This document shows positions 30,570 through 38,377 of a stretch of 64,000 nucleotides of DNA, in pieces. Source of the DNA: Sphingopyxis microcysteis (GTDB lineage: Bacteria > Pseudomonadota > Alphaproteobacteria > Sphingomonadales > Sphingomonadaceae); NCBI RefSeq assembly GCF_012274265.1, contig NZ_JAANYY010000002.1, positions 1,178,001 to 1,242,000 on the forward strand. The letters are read 5' to 3'. The position numbers and the translations under genes are program-made. Numbering within the stretch: position 1 is the first letter of the stretch; each line of letters opens with the position of its first letter. Below the pieces are notes generated by a model that ran no database searches, was not told the DNA's origin, and was given only the letters and a program-made list of their open reading frames with translations.

Positions 30570-31475
30570 ATGTCGAACTACCTCCCTACGCTGAAGCAGA
30601 TGCAATATCTCGTCGCGCTGCACGACCATGGCCATTTCGGCCGCGCCGCCGACGCATGCAACGTCACCCAGTCGACGCTGTCGGCAGGAATCCGCGAGCT
30701 CGAAACGCTGCTCGGCCAGACCCTCGTCGAACGCACCCGCCGCGTCGTCCGCTTCACCGTTCTGGGCAATGCGATCGTCGACAAGGCCCACCGCGTGCTG
30801 CGCGAGGCCGAGGAGCTGGCCGACATGGCTGCCGCCGCCGCGGCGCCGCTCGTCGGCGAACTGCGGATGAGCGTGATCCCGACCATCGCCCCGTTCCTGC
30901 TGCCGAACATGCTGCGCTTGCTGCGCCGCGAACGCCCGGCGCTCAAGCTGTTCCTGCGCGAAGAACCGAGCGCGCAGGCGTGCGAGTCGCTCCATCATGG
31001 CACCGTCGATTGCGTGCTGCTCGCGCTGCCCTACGCGTGCGGCGACGTCGAGAGCGAGCCGCTGTTCGACGACGCGCTGTTCGTCGCCTTCCCGGGCGAC
31101 CAGTCCGAAGAGCTGCCCGCGATGGTCAGCGCCGACCAGATCGACCCGGCGCAGATGCTGATGCTCGAGGACGGCCATTGCCTGAAAGACCACGCCCTCG
31201 CCGCGTGCAACCGCCCCGAATTGCGCGCCGGGGCGCGGATGATGGGAACCTCGCTGCACACACTGGTGCAGATGGTCGACAATGGGCTAGGCATCACCAT
31301 GCTGCCGCAAATGGCGATCGAGGCCGGTATCCTCGACCACACCGACATCGACACTCGCCCGCTCGATTCGGATCACGACTGGCGCACGATCGCGCTGGTA
31401 TGGCGCAAGGGCAGCCCGCGGGCGGACGAGTTCCGGATGCTGGCGGATATATTCCGGAAGCATCGGGCGGGGTGA
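30570..31475 (+). CDS. oxyR: LysR-family peroxide sensor OxyR
   Basis: The 301-residue protein has a LysR winged helix (FGRAADACNVTQSTLSAGI) and a substrate-binding-like domain. The redox pair Cys204 and Cys213 lies in EDGHCLKDHALAAC with nine-residue spacing, as Cys199/Cys208 in E. coli OxyR, so this is OxyR rather than a general LysR protein. Oxidation forms a disulfide and turns on catalase and peroxidase genes. No catalase gene lies in the window; the nearest peroxide-related gene is the peroxiredoxin at 25534. Confidence 0.94.
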   Translation: MSNYLPTLKQMQYLVALHDHGHFGRAADACNVTQSTLSAGIRELETLLGQTLVERTRRVVRFTVLGNAIVDKAHRVLREAEELADMAAAAAAPLVGELRMSVIPTIAPFLLPNMLRLLRRERPALKLFLREEPSAQACESLHHGTVDCVLLALPYACGDVESEPLFDDALFVAFPGDQSEELPAMVSADQIDPAQMLMLEDGHCLKDHALAACNRPELRAGARMMGTSLHTLVQMVDNGLGITMLPQMAIEAGILDHTDIDTRPLDSDHDWRTIALVWRKGSPRADEFRMLADIFRKHRAG

Positions 31476-31491
31476 TCTAGCGCCAAATACC

Positions 31492-31570
31492 CCGTTCGTG
31501 TCGAGCGAAGTCGAGACACGCGAAGGCACGCGCGAACCGCGCGTCTCTCGACTTCGCTCGAGACGAACGG
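31492..31570. repeat. 79-nt palindromic repeat doublet
   Basis: The ends CCGTTCGTGTCGAGCGAAGTC and GACTTCGCTCGAGACGAACGG are near reverse complements. It lies between the convergent oxyR and moaE genes. The outer CCGTTCGT/ACGAACGG ends are shared with the element at 3933-4048. Confidence 0.85.
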
Positions 31571-31578
31571 ACGTTAGT

Positions 31579-32019
31579 TTAGCTCCATCTTTCGGCCCGC
31601 ACCGCATCCCCCACCCGCGCCTCAACCCACGCCGCGCGCCCGTCCTCGAACGTCTCGCGCTTCCACAGCATCACCTCGGTCTTAAGCCGGTCGATCAGAA
31701 ACTCGCACGCCGCCAGCGCCTCGCTGCGGTGCGGGCTGCTCGCCAGCACCAGCACGATTGTGTCGCCCGGCGCCATCGCGCCGACGCGGTGGATCAGCGT
31801 CAGCGCTGCGAGTTGCCAGCGCTCTGCGGCGACCTGCGCCAGATCGCGCAGCCCCGCCTGGGTCAGCACCGGATGATGCTCGAGGAACAGTTCGGTCAGT
31901 CCACCATCGCCGCGCACCCGCCCGATGAAGCTGGCGCTCGCACCATGGCCGCCCGCATCGTGCCGGTCGAGTTCGGCGCCGACATCGATCGCCGCAGCCT
32001 GCACTGCGACGCGGATCAT
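31579..32019 (-). CDS. moaE: molybdopterin synthase catalytic subunit
   Basis: From the ATG at 32019 the protein has 146 residues. MoaE signatures are ASFIGRVRGDGG, LEHHPVLTQAGLRDL, IHRVGAMAPGD, SSPHRSEALAACEFLIDRLK and WKRE near the end, with the active-site Lys in that block. With MoaD it adds the dithiolene sulfurs to the pterin. It overlaps moaD by 4 nt. moaC and moeA are 22 kb away in the window. Confidence 0.95.
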   Translation of the reverse strand: MIRVAVQAAAIDVGAELDRHDAGGHGASASFIGRVRGDGGLTELFLEHHPVLTQAGLRDLAQVAAERWQLAALTLIHRVGAMAPGDTIVLVLASSPHRSEALAACEFLIDRLKTEVMLWKRETFEDGRAAWVEARVGDAVRAERWS

Positions 32020-32273
32020 CCGCCCGTCACCGGCGGGAACAGCGCGATCTCGCGCGCCTCGCCCAGCGGCGCCCCCGCTCCTGCCATCACGCCGTCGATC
32101 GCGGCGCGAATCCGGTGCGGCTCGGCAAAGGCCAACGCCCCGCGCGCATCGCGCGCCGCGAGCCAAGCCAGCAGCGCGGTCAGGTCGGTTATGTCGGCGG
32201 GCAGGTCGACGACCTCTTCGGCCGTCCCCATCCGCTCGCGCACCCAGGCGAAATAGGAAATGTTGAGCGCCAT
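32016..32273 (-). CDS. moaD: molybdopterin synthase sulfur-carrier subunit
   Basis: This 85-residue beta-grasp protein ends ALFPPVTGG; the Gly-Gly tail is the site of thiocarboxylation. The N-terminal strand reads NISYFAWVRERMG. It delivers sulfur to MoaE. It follows pgsA by 4 nt and overlaps moaE by 4 nt, so pgsA-moaD-moaE form one transcription unit. Confidence 0.93.
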   Translation of the reverse strand: MALNISYFAWVRERMGTAEEVVDLPADITDLTALLAWLAARDARGALAFAEPHRIRAAIDGVMAGAGAPLGEAREIALFPPVTGG

Positions 32274-32277
32274 CGCG

Positions 32278-32850
32278 CTAGTCCATGTGCTTCAGGCCGA
32301 CGCGCAGATAATCCCAGCCGGTGATCAGCGTCAGCACCGCCGCGCCCCACAGCGTCGCCAGCCCGACCGTCTTGACCCACTCGAACGCAGGGAGCGCTCC
32401 GGCGAGGATCAGCGCGCCGAACGACACGAGCTGGAACGTCGTTTTCCATTTCGCCAGCTGGGTGACCGGCATCGACACCTGCAAGGTCGCCAGAAACTCG
32501 CGCAGCCCCGACACGATGATCTCGCGCAGCAAGATCATCAGCGCGGCAATGACATGGTAACCCGCGATGTCGCGAGTGAACACCAGCAGCAGGATAACCG
32601 CCGCGATCATGATCTTGTCGGCGATCGGGTCAAGGAAAGCCCCCAACCGCGATACGATGCCGCGCGAGCGTGCCACATAACCGTCAAAATAATCGGTAAT
32701 GCCCATCAGGCAGTATAAACCGAACGCCAGCGCATAATCGATCGGCTTGGGCTGGTGCGATCCCTCGACCACCCCCGGCCACAGCAGGAACAGCAGGATG
32801 GGCACCGCCAAAATGCGCGACAATGTCAGGATATTCGGAAGACTCAGCAT
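32278..32850 (-). CDS. pgsA: CDP-diacylglycerol--glycerol-3-phosphate 3-phosphatidyltransferase
   Basis: The 190-residue membrane protein has four or more hydrophobic helices and the CDP-alcohol phosphatidyltransferase motif, DG-x2-AR-x8-G-x3-D-x3-D, in the segment starting YFDGYVARSRG and ending LDPIADK. PgsA makes phosphatidylglycerol phosphate, the committed step to phosphatidylglycerol and cardiolipin. It is the first gene of the unit with moaD and moaE and is divergent from the transporter at 32998. Confidence 0.95.
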   Translation of the reverse strand: MLSLPNILTLSRILAVPILLFLLWPGVVEGSHQPKPIDYALAFGLYCLMGITDYFDGYVARSRGIVSRLGAFLDPIADKIMIAAVILLLVFTRDIAGYHVIAALMILLREIIVSGLREFLATLQVSMPVTQLAKWKTTFQLVSFGALILAGALPAFEWVKTVGLATLWGAAVLTLITGWDYLRVGLKHMD

Positions 32851-32997
32851 GACCCCTGATTCCCGCCGGCGCGGCGCGTTAAACCCAAAATGGGCTTTGA
32901 CCCTGCCTGCCCTAACCGATAAGCCCCCCGCGCGACAACAATATTGCCGTGACGTCGCGGCGTTGTCCGATTGTCAGGCTGCAAAAGTGGATTTTCA

Positions 32998-34269
32998 ATG
33001 ACCGGTTCCTTTGCGCTGATGAAGCAACGCCGGTTCCTGCCCCTGTTCGCGACCCAGTTCCTCAACGCGTTCAACGACAATTTCTACAAGATGGCGATGG
33101 TGATCCTTGTCACCTTCACCATCTACAAGGATCCGGAGACCGAGGCGTGGTTCAACGCGCTGGCGGGCGGCCTGTTCATCCTGCCCTTCTTCCTGTTTTC
33201 GGCGCTCGCCGGACAGCTCGCCGACAGCACCGACAAGACGCGGATGATCCGCCTGATCAAGACCGCCGAAATCTTCATCATGATCGTCGGCGCCATCGGC
33301 ATCTGGCTGCATCTGGTGCCGGTCATGCTGCTGGCGCTGTTCGCGATGGGAACGCACTCGACCTTTTTCGGCCCGATCAAATATGCGATCCTGCCCCAGC
33401 ATCTGGAGGAGGACGAGGTTCTGGCCGGCACCGGCTGGGTCGAGGCGGGGACCTATATTGCGATCCTCGGCGGCACCATCGTCGGCGGGCTGACCCCGCC
33501 GCACATCGCCATCCCCGGGATCATCATAGTCGCCGTCATCGGCCGCCTGACCGCGAGCTACGTCCCCGCCGCGCCGCCCGAGACCGAGGCGCAGGGACTG
33601 GTCATCGACCATAATGTCTTTCGCTCGTCGTGGCGGCTGGTCAATTCGACGATGCACATCCCGCGCCTGTTCCTGGCGATCGTGTCGATCAGCTTCTTCT
33701 GGGCGATCGGCGCGATTCTCGCCGCGCAATTTCCGCCCTTGGTCAAGAATGCGCTCGGCGCCGACAATACCGTCGCGACACTATTCACGGCGATCTTCTC
33801 GGTCGGCGTCGCGATCGGCTCGATCATCGTCAACCGGCTGCTGAAAGGCCATGTCTCCGCGCGCTATTCGCCGGGATCGGTGATCGTGATGGGGCTGTTT
33901 GTCCTCGACCTGTGGTGGAACGTCAAAGGGTGGGACCATATCGGTACCGAGTTGATGAACTGGCGCGACTTTCTGGCGCTGGCGACCGGCGACCGCATCA
34001 TCCTCGATTTGCTCGGCATCGCGGTCGCGGGCGGCATGTTCGTCGTCCCGCTCTACGCCTTCCTGACCACCACCGTCGCCAAATCGCAGACCGCGCGCAC
34101 CGTGGCGGCGAACAATATCGTCAATTCGGGCTTCATGGTGGCGGCGACGTTGTTGCTCAGCCTGTTGATAGGCATCGGGCTGACGATCGACGACACGCTG
34201 CTGATGGTGGCGGCGATGTGCCTGGTATCCGCGGTGCTGGCGTGGAAGCTGCACAAGGCGTGCGATTAG
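32998..34269 (+). CDS. MFS transporter, LplT-like
   Basis: The ATG at 32998 gives 423 residues with about twelve membrane helices. The start KQRRFLPLFATQFLNAFNDN closely resembles LplT and the transporter part of LplT-acyltransferase fusions, which flip lysophospholipids into the cytoplasm for re-acylation. No acyltransferase domain follows here. Its position next to pgsA, divergent, fits a role in phospholipid handling, but that is inference. An in-frame TTG lies at 32971. Confidence 0.85.
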   Translation: MTGSFALMKQRRFLPLFATQFLNAFNDNFYKMAMVILVTFTIYKDPETEAWFNALAGGLFILPFFLFSALAGQLADSTDKTRMIRLIKTAEIFIMIVGAIGIWLHLVPVMLLALFAMGTHSTFFGPIKYAILPQHLEEDEVLAGTGWVEAGTYIAILGGTIVGGLTPPHIAIPGIIIVAVIGRLTASYVPAAPPETEAQGLVIDHNVFRSSWRLVNSTMHIPRLFLAIVSISFFWAIGAILAAQFPPLVKNALGADNTVATLFTAIFSVGVAIGSIIVNRLLKGHVSARYSPGSVIVMGLFVLDLWWNVKGWDHIGTELMNWRDFLALATGDRIILDLLGIAVAGGMFVVPLYAFLTTTVAKSQTARTVAANNIVNSGFMVAATLLLSLLIGIGLTIDDTLLMVAAMCLVSAVLAWKLHKACD

Positions 34270-34320
34270 AGCGCTAATGGCGCCTGCTTCTGGTGTGGTG
34301 AGCCGACGTTCCGACTGACC

Positions 34321-34346
34321 GTCGTCCCCGCGCAGGCGGGGGCGAC
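34321..34346. repeat. single REP palindrome related to the 88-nt doublets
   Basis: GTCGTCCCCGCGCAGGCGGG continuing to GGCGAC is one palindromic unit of the same family as the 88-nt elements, without the inverted partner. It is between the convergent transporter and small membrane protein genes. Confidence 0.75.
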
Positions 34347-34368
34347 GTCTTGTTTCGGACGTCAGCCC

Positions 34369-34590
34369 TCAGATCAAAAACATCATCGTCGCGGTAAAAA
34401 ACACCGCGAAACTCTGCAAGAACAGCCTCAGGTCGTTCCCGGCAAAAATCGTCACCGGCTCGCGGTGCGCTGCCAGCGCCGTGCGCAACTCGCCCTGCCA
34501 GTCGGTGGGCGCAAGTAGCCGCGCGATCGTCAGCTGGCGGGCGCCATGAGCCTGAAGACGGCGGCGAATGTCGATGCGATCCGAGTCCAT
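34369..34590 (-). CDS. small C-tail membrane protein, 73 residues, unknown function
   Basis: The ATG at 34590 is used (another at 34599 is in frame). The soluble N-terminal 50 residues are rich in Arg, Leu and Ala (DSDRIDIRRRLQAHGARQLT). The last 20 residues are hydrophobic (LFLQSFAVFFTATMMFLI), so the protein is probably tail-anchored in the inner membrane. I do not recognise a family. A perfect CtrA-type box lies 39 nt upstream, which suggests cell-cycle-linked expression. Confidence 0.7.
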   Translation of the reverse strand: MDSDRIDIRRRLQAHGARQLTIARLLAPTDWQGELRTALAAHREPVTIFAGNDLRLFLQSFAVFFTATMMFLI

Positions 34591-34628
34591 GCCCGGCAAG
34601 CTATGCCGGTCTTAACGACTTGGTAAGG

Positions 34629-34643
34629 TTAAAAGATCGTTAA
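34629..34643 (-). promoter_or_regulatory. CtrA-type box (TTAA-N7-TTAA, exact)
   Basis: TTAA at 34629 and TTAA at 34640 are separated by exactly 7 nt, the full CtrA recognition pattern, with a further TTAA at 34612-34616. In such GC-rich DNA an exact match is expected far less than once per window by chance. It stands 39 nt before the start of the small membrane protein gene. Confidence 0.6.
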
Positions 34644-34673
34644 CAGAAGCGACGTATCAAAGCGGCACAGCGG

Positions 34674-35510
34674 CTAATCCTTTGGGATAGGTCGGACCCG
34701 CACCGTTCGCGCATCGCGCGCGCCGACCTGAAACGGTTTGCAGCGCTGCGGCCGCATCCGCGGGCCCAGGCACAGGCGGACTTCCTTCAGCCAGCCCTGC
34801 CGGTCGGTGGTCACCGCGATCATCGGTGCGGTCACGCCTTGGTTGCTCGCCGCAAAGGCGCGGCGGATGCTGCCCGCGGTCTGTGGCCGTGCCGCCAGCG
34901 CCGCCATGTCGGGGAAACGCACGGCGCGGAACAGTATCGCGGCGGAGCGGAAGTAGGCCGCGGGATGCGGGCTCATGCATGTGCCATGCTTCGCCCATTC
35001 ATGCTGGAGCAATTGCGCCGATGGCGTCATGCACATATGCTGTTTCAGCACCGGCTGCGGCACGATCTTGGCCGGGCGGCACCATTGCGGATAGTCGCGG
35101 CTGTCGGTTTCGGGCCACAACCCGTGGAGCACCCAGCCGAAACGGCCATTGTCGCCCGCGCACTGGAACCGGTCGCGCGCGTCGCGGGGATTGCGGACAT
35201 TGGCGCAATGTTGCGGCGACCAGCTCATGCTGAGCAAATAGCCGGTGGTCGGCGTCTTGCGCACCGGTTCGCCGCGCTTGGGCTGTTCCAGCCGCGGGAC
35301 CGGGATCCGATCGGGGATTTGGCAGGCGAGCGCCTGCGCTTGGGCTGCGGTGGGTGCGAGGAGCAGCGCGAGTGCGGTCGCGGCCCTCCACCGTCGCCCC
35401 CGCGCAGGCGTGGGCCGCCGTCGGCCTTTTCCTCCGTCGCTGGGTAAAACGGCAGCGGACCCCGCCTTCGCGGGGGCGACGGTAGAATCTTCAAACCAGC
35501 GCAAAATCAA
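34674..35510 (-). CDS. secreted ribonuclease T2
   Basis: The catalytic domain has both RNase T2 active-site blocks: CAS I in WVLHGLWPE and CAS II in HEWAKHGTC, with several Cys for disulfides. It is a periplasmic endoribonuclease without base specificity. A signal-peptide-like stretch (RRWRAATALALLLAPTAAQA) comes only after about 40 residues encoded by the 88-nt REP element. No ATG, GTG or TTG is in frame between that element and the signal peptide, so the start is taken as TTG at 35510 (or 35504), inside the end of nadC. The start is therefore uncertain. Confidence 0.85.
   Translation of the reverse strand: MILRWFEDSTVAPAKAGSAAVLPSDGGKGRRRPTPARGRRWRAATALALLLAPTAAQAQALACQIPDRIPVPRLEQPKRGEPVRKTPTTGYLLSMSWSPQHCANVRNPRDARDRFQCAGDNGRFGWVLHGLWPETDSRDYPQWCRPAKIVPQPVLKQHMCMTPSAQLLQHEWAKHGTCMSPHPAAYFRSAAILFRAVRFPDMAALAARPQTAGSIRRAFAASNQGVTAPMIAVTTDRQGWLKEVRLCLGPRMRPQRCKPFQVGARDARTVRVRPIPKD
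35393..35480. repeat. 88-nt REP doublet (copy 3), inside the RNase T2 reading frame
   Basis: It starts GTCGCCCCCGCGCAGGCGTG, ends CCGCCTTCGCGGGGGCGAC and has the GTAAAAC core at offset 51, the same as the other two copies. It begins 11 nt after the nadC stop in the nadC direction and lies over the 5' end of the RNase T2 frame without closing it. Confidence 0.9.
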
Positions 35511-36339
35511 GCCCGATGTCCGCCGCGGGTGCCGACTGGGTCAGCCGCCCGACCGACACATAGGTCACTCCCGTCGCGCCGATCGCACCGATCGTGTCGA
35601 GCCGCACCCCGCCCGACGCCTCGGTCGGCACCTTGCCATCGACCAGCGCCACACATTCGCGCAATTCATTGAGCGTCATGTTGTCGAGCAAGAGATGCGT
35701 CGCCCCGGCGGCGAGCGCGGGCTCGACCTGCGCCACCCGGTCGACCTCGACAATGATGTCGGCGATTCCGGCGACAACCGCACGCCGCACCGCTTCCTCG
35801 ACCGATCCGGCGACCGCGACATGATTGTCCTTGATCATCGCCGCGTCCCACAGGCCCATGCGGTGGTTTTTTGCGCCGCCCATCCGCGTCGCATATTTCT
35901 CCAGTACCCGCAGGCCGGGGATCGTCTTGCGCGTGTCGAGCAACGTCGCGCCGGTTCCGGCCAGCGCGTTCACATATTGCCGCGTCATCGTCGCGATGCC
36001 TGACAGATGCTGTACGGTGTTGAGCGCCGACCTTTCGGCGGTCAGCATCGCGCGGGCATTGCCCGACAGCCGCATCAAATCGCTGCCCGCGCCAACTTCG
36101 GCGCCTTCGGCGACCAGAATTTCGATCTCCATAGCTGGATCGAGCGCGCGAAAGAAGGTTTCGGCGATCGGCAGCCCCGCGACGATGATCGGATCGCGGC
36201 TGTCCATCACCCCGCCAAAGCGGGCGTCGGCGGGAATCACGGCCATTGAGGTGATGTCACCGCCCGACCCCAGATCCTCGGCAAGGGTAGTGCGAACAAA
36301 GGCGTCGATGTCGAAGTCAGGAAGGGAAAACTGGGTCAT
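35491..36339 (-). CDS. nadC: nicotinate-nucleotide pyrophosphorylase (carboxylating)
   Basis: The 282-residue protein shows QPRTase motifs: EDLGSGGDITS, TAERSALNTVQHLSGIAT, DTRKTIPGLR, the Lys and His in MGGAKNHRMGL and IKDNH, and TEASGGVRLDTI near the C-terminus. It makes nicotinate mononucleotide from quinolinate, feeding de novo NAD synthesis. nadA and nadB are not in the window. Its 3' end overlaps the presumed start of the RNase T2 gene. Confidence 0.96.
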   Translation of the reverse strand: MTQFSLPDFDIDAFVRTTLAEDLGSGGDITSMAVIPADARFGGVMDSRDPIIVAGLPIAETFFRALDPAMEIEILVAEGAEVGAGSDLMRLSGNARAMLTAERSALNTVQHLSGIATMTRQYVNALAGTGATLLDTRKTIPGLRVLEKYATRMGGAKNHRMGLWDAAMIKDNHVAVAGSVEEAVRRAVVAGIADIIVEVDRVAQVEPALAAGATHLLLDNMTLNELRECVALVDGKVPTEASGGVRLDTIGAIGATGVTYVSVGRLTQSAPAADIGLDFALV

Positions 36340-36371
36340 CGGACTGCGATAGTGGGCGACCGCAGCAAATC

Positions 36372-36395
36372 AACTTGACGTTTACGTTAACTAAC
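36372..36395 (+). promoter_or_regulatory. candidate promoter/operator of the nitronate monooxygenase gene
   Basis: TTGACG begins at 36375 and overlaps TTTACGTTAAC, an imperfect palindrome similar to the TTTACGTTAACG-type operators described for MerR-family (LiuR-like) regulators of acyl-CoA degradation. It lies about 50 nt before the ATG. The match is by eye and low in confidence. Confidence 0.3.
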
Positions 36396-36444
36396 GCTGA
36401 CATGCACGCTACGTGGCACTTTGGTCCACATCCGGAGAGGCTCA

Positions 36445-37581
36445 ATGCAATCACCCATCTGCGCGATGCTTGGCATCGAATTCCCCCTGCTCGCCTTCTC
36501 GCACTGCCGCGACGTCGTCGTCGCCGTGTCAAAGGCGGGCGGCATGGGCGTCTTTGGCGCCGCGGCGCTGCCGCCCGAACGGCTAGAGGAAGAGCTGCAG
36601 TGGATCGACGCGCATATCGGCGGCAAGCCCTATGGCGTTGACCTGATCGTCCCCAACAGCTTCGTCGGCAAGGGCGAGGCGCCCTCGTCGGTCGCGGCGA
36701 AAGTCCCCGAAACGCATCTGCAATTCGCCGCCGACCTGCTCGGCAAATATGACGTCGATGCCTCGGGGCTCGAAGCCGCGATGGAAAGCCGCCAGAGCTT
36801 TGGCGACAATATGCACGAGGATGGCGCGGCAAGACTGCTCGAAGTCGCGTTCCGCCACCCGATCCGCCTGATCGCCAACGCGCTGGGCGTCCCCCCGCCG
36901 CTGATGCTGGAGCTTGGCAAGCGCCACAATGTTCCTGTCGCCGCGCTCGTCGGCACCCGCGATCATGCGCTGGCGCAGGTTCGCGCGGGAGTCGACATCC
37001 TGGTCGTCGCGGGCGGCGAAGCGGGTGGTCATTGCGGCGAAGTCGCAACGATGGTGCTGGTCCCGGAGGTCGCGGCGGCGCTCGACGCAATCGGCGACAC
37101 GACGCCGATCCTCGCAGCGGGCGGTATCGTCACCGGGCGCCAGATGGCGGCGGCGATGGCGATGGGCGCGCATGGCGCATGGTGCGGGTCGGTCTGGCTC
37201 ACCACAGCCGAGGCCGAAACCAATCCGGTGGTGAAAGAGAAGATGCTCGCCGCGTCCGCGCGCGACACCGTGCGCTCCAAGAGCCGCACCGGCAAACCCT
37301 CGCGCCAGCTGCGTTCGCCGTGGACCGACGCATGGGAAGCCGACGGCGCGCCCAAACCGCTGCCGATGCCGCTACAATCGCTGGTCAGCGAGCCCGCGCT
37401 GCGCAAGGTCGACAAATTGTCCGAGGGCGGCCACGAAGGCGCCAAAGCGCTGGCGACCTATTGGGTCGGTCAGGGCGTCGGATTGATGAACGAAGCGATG
37501 GGCGCCGGACAGGTCGTGCAGGAATTCAAGCAGGACTGGGTCGCCGCGTGCGAACGGCTGAACGGCTTTATCGGGGAATAA
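36445..37581 (+). CDS. nitronate monooxygenase (NPD-type flavoprotein)
   Basis: The 378-residue protein is an FMN-binding TIM barrel. It starts MQSPICAMLGIEFPLLAF and has the NMO signature GGEAGGHCGEV near residue 195, followed by ILAAGGIVTGRQMAAAMAMG for phosphate binding. The family oxidises alkyl nitronates such as propionate 3-nitronate; many members have unknown substrates. GGAGAGG precedes the ATG at the proper distance. Confidence 0.9.
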   Translation: MQSPICAMLGIEFPLLAFSHCRDVVVAVSKAGGMGVFGAAALPPERLEEELQWIDAHIGGKPYGVDLIVPNSFVGKGEAPSSVAAKVPETHLQFAADLLGKYDVDASGLEAAMESRQSFGDNMHEDGAARLLEVAFRHPIRLIANALGVPPPLMLELGKRHNVPVAALVGTRDHALAQVRAGVDILVVAGGEAGGHCGEVATMVLVPEVAAALDAIGDTTPILAAGGIVTGRQMAAAMAMGAHGAWCGSVWLTTAEAETNPVVKEKMLAASARDTVRSKSRTGKPSRQLRSPWTDAWEADGAPKPLPMPLQSLVSEPALRKVDKLSEGGHEGAKALATYWVGQGVGLMNEAMGAGQVVQEFKQDWVAACERLNGFIGE

Positions 37582-37590
37582 TGCACCAAA

Positions 37591-37766
37591 TGCCTCCCCC
37601 GCCATGGGGGAGGCAGCGAGACTTGGCAGCTTGCCGCCTAGTCGCAGCGGTGGGGGTGCGCTCTCGGCCTCAGATGATGGTCTAAGGACGCACCGTCACC
37701 CCCATCCAACTCCGCCTAATCGCTTTGCGATAAGGCTCCATATCCTTCCCCCATCAAGGGGGAAGC
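37591..37766. repeat. inverted-repeat element between nitronate monooxygenase and cyclophilin genes
   Basis: The left end is a perfect 10-bp hairpin (TGCCTCCCCC/GGGGGAGGCA) and the right end an 8-bp one (CTTCCCCC/GGGGGAAG). Between them GGTGGGGGTGCG and CGCACCGTCACCCCCATCC form a further inverted pair. The layout resembles the element at 7451-7641. No gene lies in it. Confidence 0.7.
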
Positions 37767-37774
37767 ATCGGCGA

Positions 37775-38221
37775 TCAGCTGACGGTCGCCTTGACGATCT
37801 TGCCGGGCTCGCGCGGCGGCTCGCCCTTGGGCAGCGCGTCGACATTCTCCATGCCTTCGATCACTTCGCCCCAGACGGTGTACTGGTTGTCGAGGAAACG
37901 TGCATCGTCGAAGCAGATGAAGAACTGGCTGTTCGCGCTGTTCGGGTTCTGCGCGCGCGCCATCGAACACACACCGCGGACGTGCGGTTCGCTGTTGAAT
38001 TCCTGCGGCAGGTCGGGAAGCTGGCTGCCGCCCATGCCGGTTCCCGTAGGGTCGCCGCCCTGCGCCATGAAGCCCGGGATCACACGGTGGAACACGACGC
38101 CGTCGTAAAAACCTTCCTTGGCGAGCGACGAGATGCGTTCGACATGTTGCGGCGCGAGGTCGGGGCGGAGACGAATAACGACATCGCCGGTCGAGAGCGA
38201 AAGGGTGAGCGTTTCGGACAT
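37775..38221 (-). CDS. cyclophilin-type peptidyl-prolyl isomerase
   Basis: The 148-residue protein starts MSETLTLSLSTGDVVIRL. It has the cyclophilin core FYDGVVFHRVIPGFMAQGGD with the catalytic Arg, and CSMARAQNPNSANSQFFIC with FLDNQYTVWGEV. There is no signal peptide, so it works in the cytoplasm. It speeds cis-trans isomerisation of prolyl bonds in folding proteins. The frame extends upstream to 38317, but the ATG at 38221 fits the family start. Confidence 0.95.
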   Translation of the reverse strand: MSETLTLSLSTGDVVIRLRPDLAPQHVERISSLAKEGFYDGVVFHRVIPGFMAQGGDPTGTGMGGSQLPDLPQEFNSEPHVRGVCSMARAQNPNSANSQFFICFDDARFLDNQYTVWGEVIEGMENVDALPKGEPPREPGKIVKATVS

Positions 38222-38377
38222 GGTTGAACTCCTGCGGTCTGCGTTGGCGGTCCCATAGCCGCCGCCGCGATCAAAGCCACGCACTAAATGCCAAAAAGGC
38301 GTTCGCAGCGTTGCCATCGGCGGGTCGCGGCACTAGGGAAAACTCGGACGCCGCCAGAAACCAGGGAGGACCGCGCG

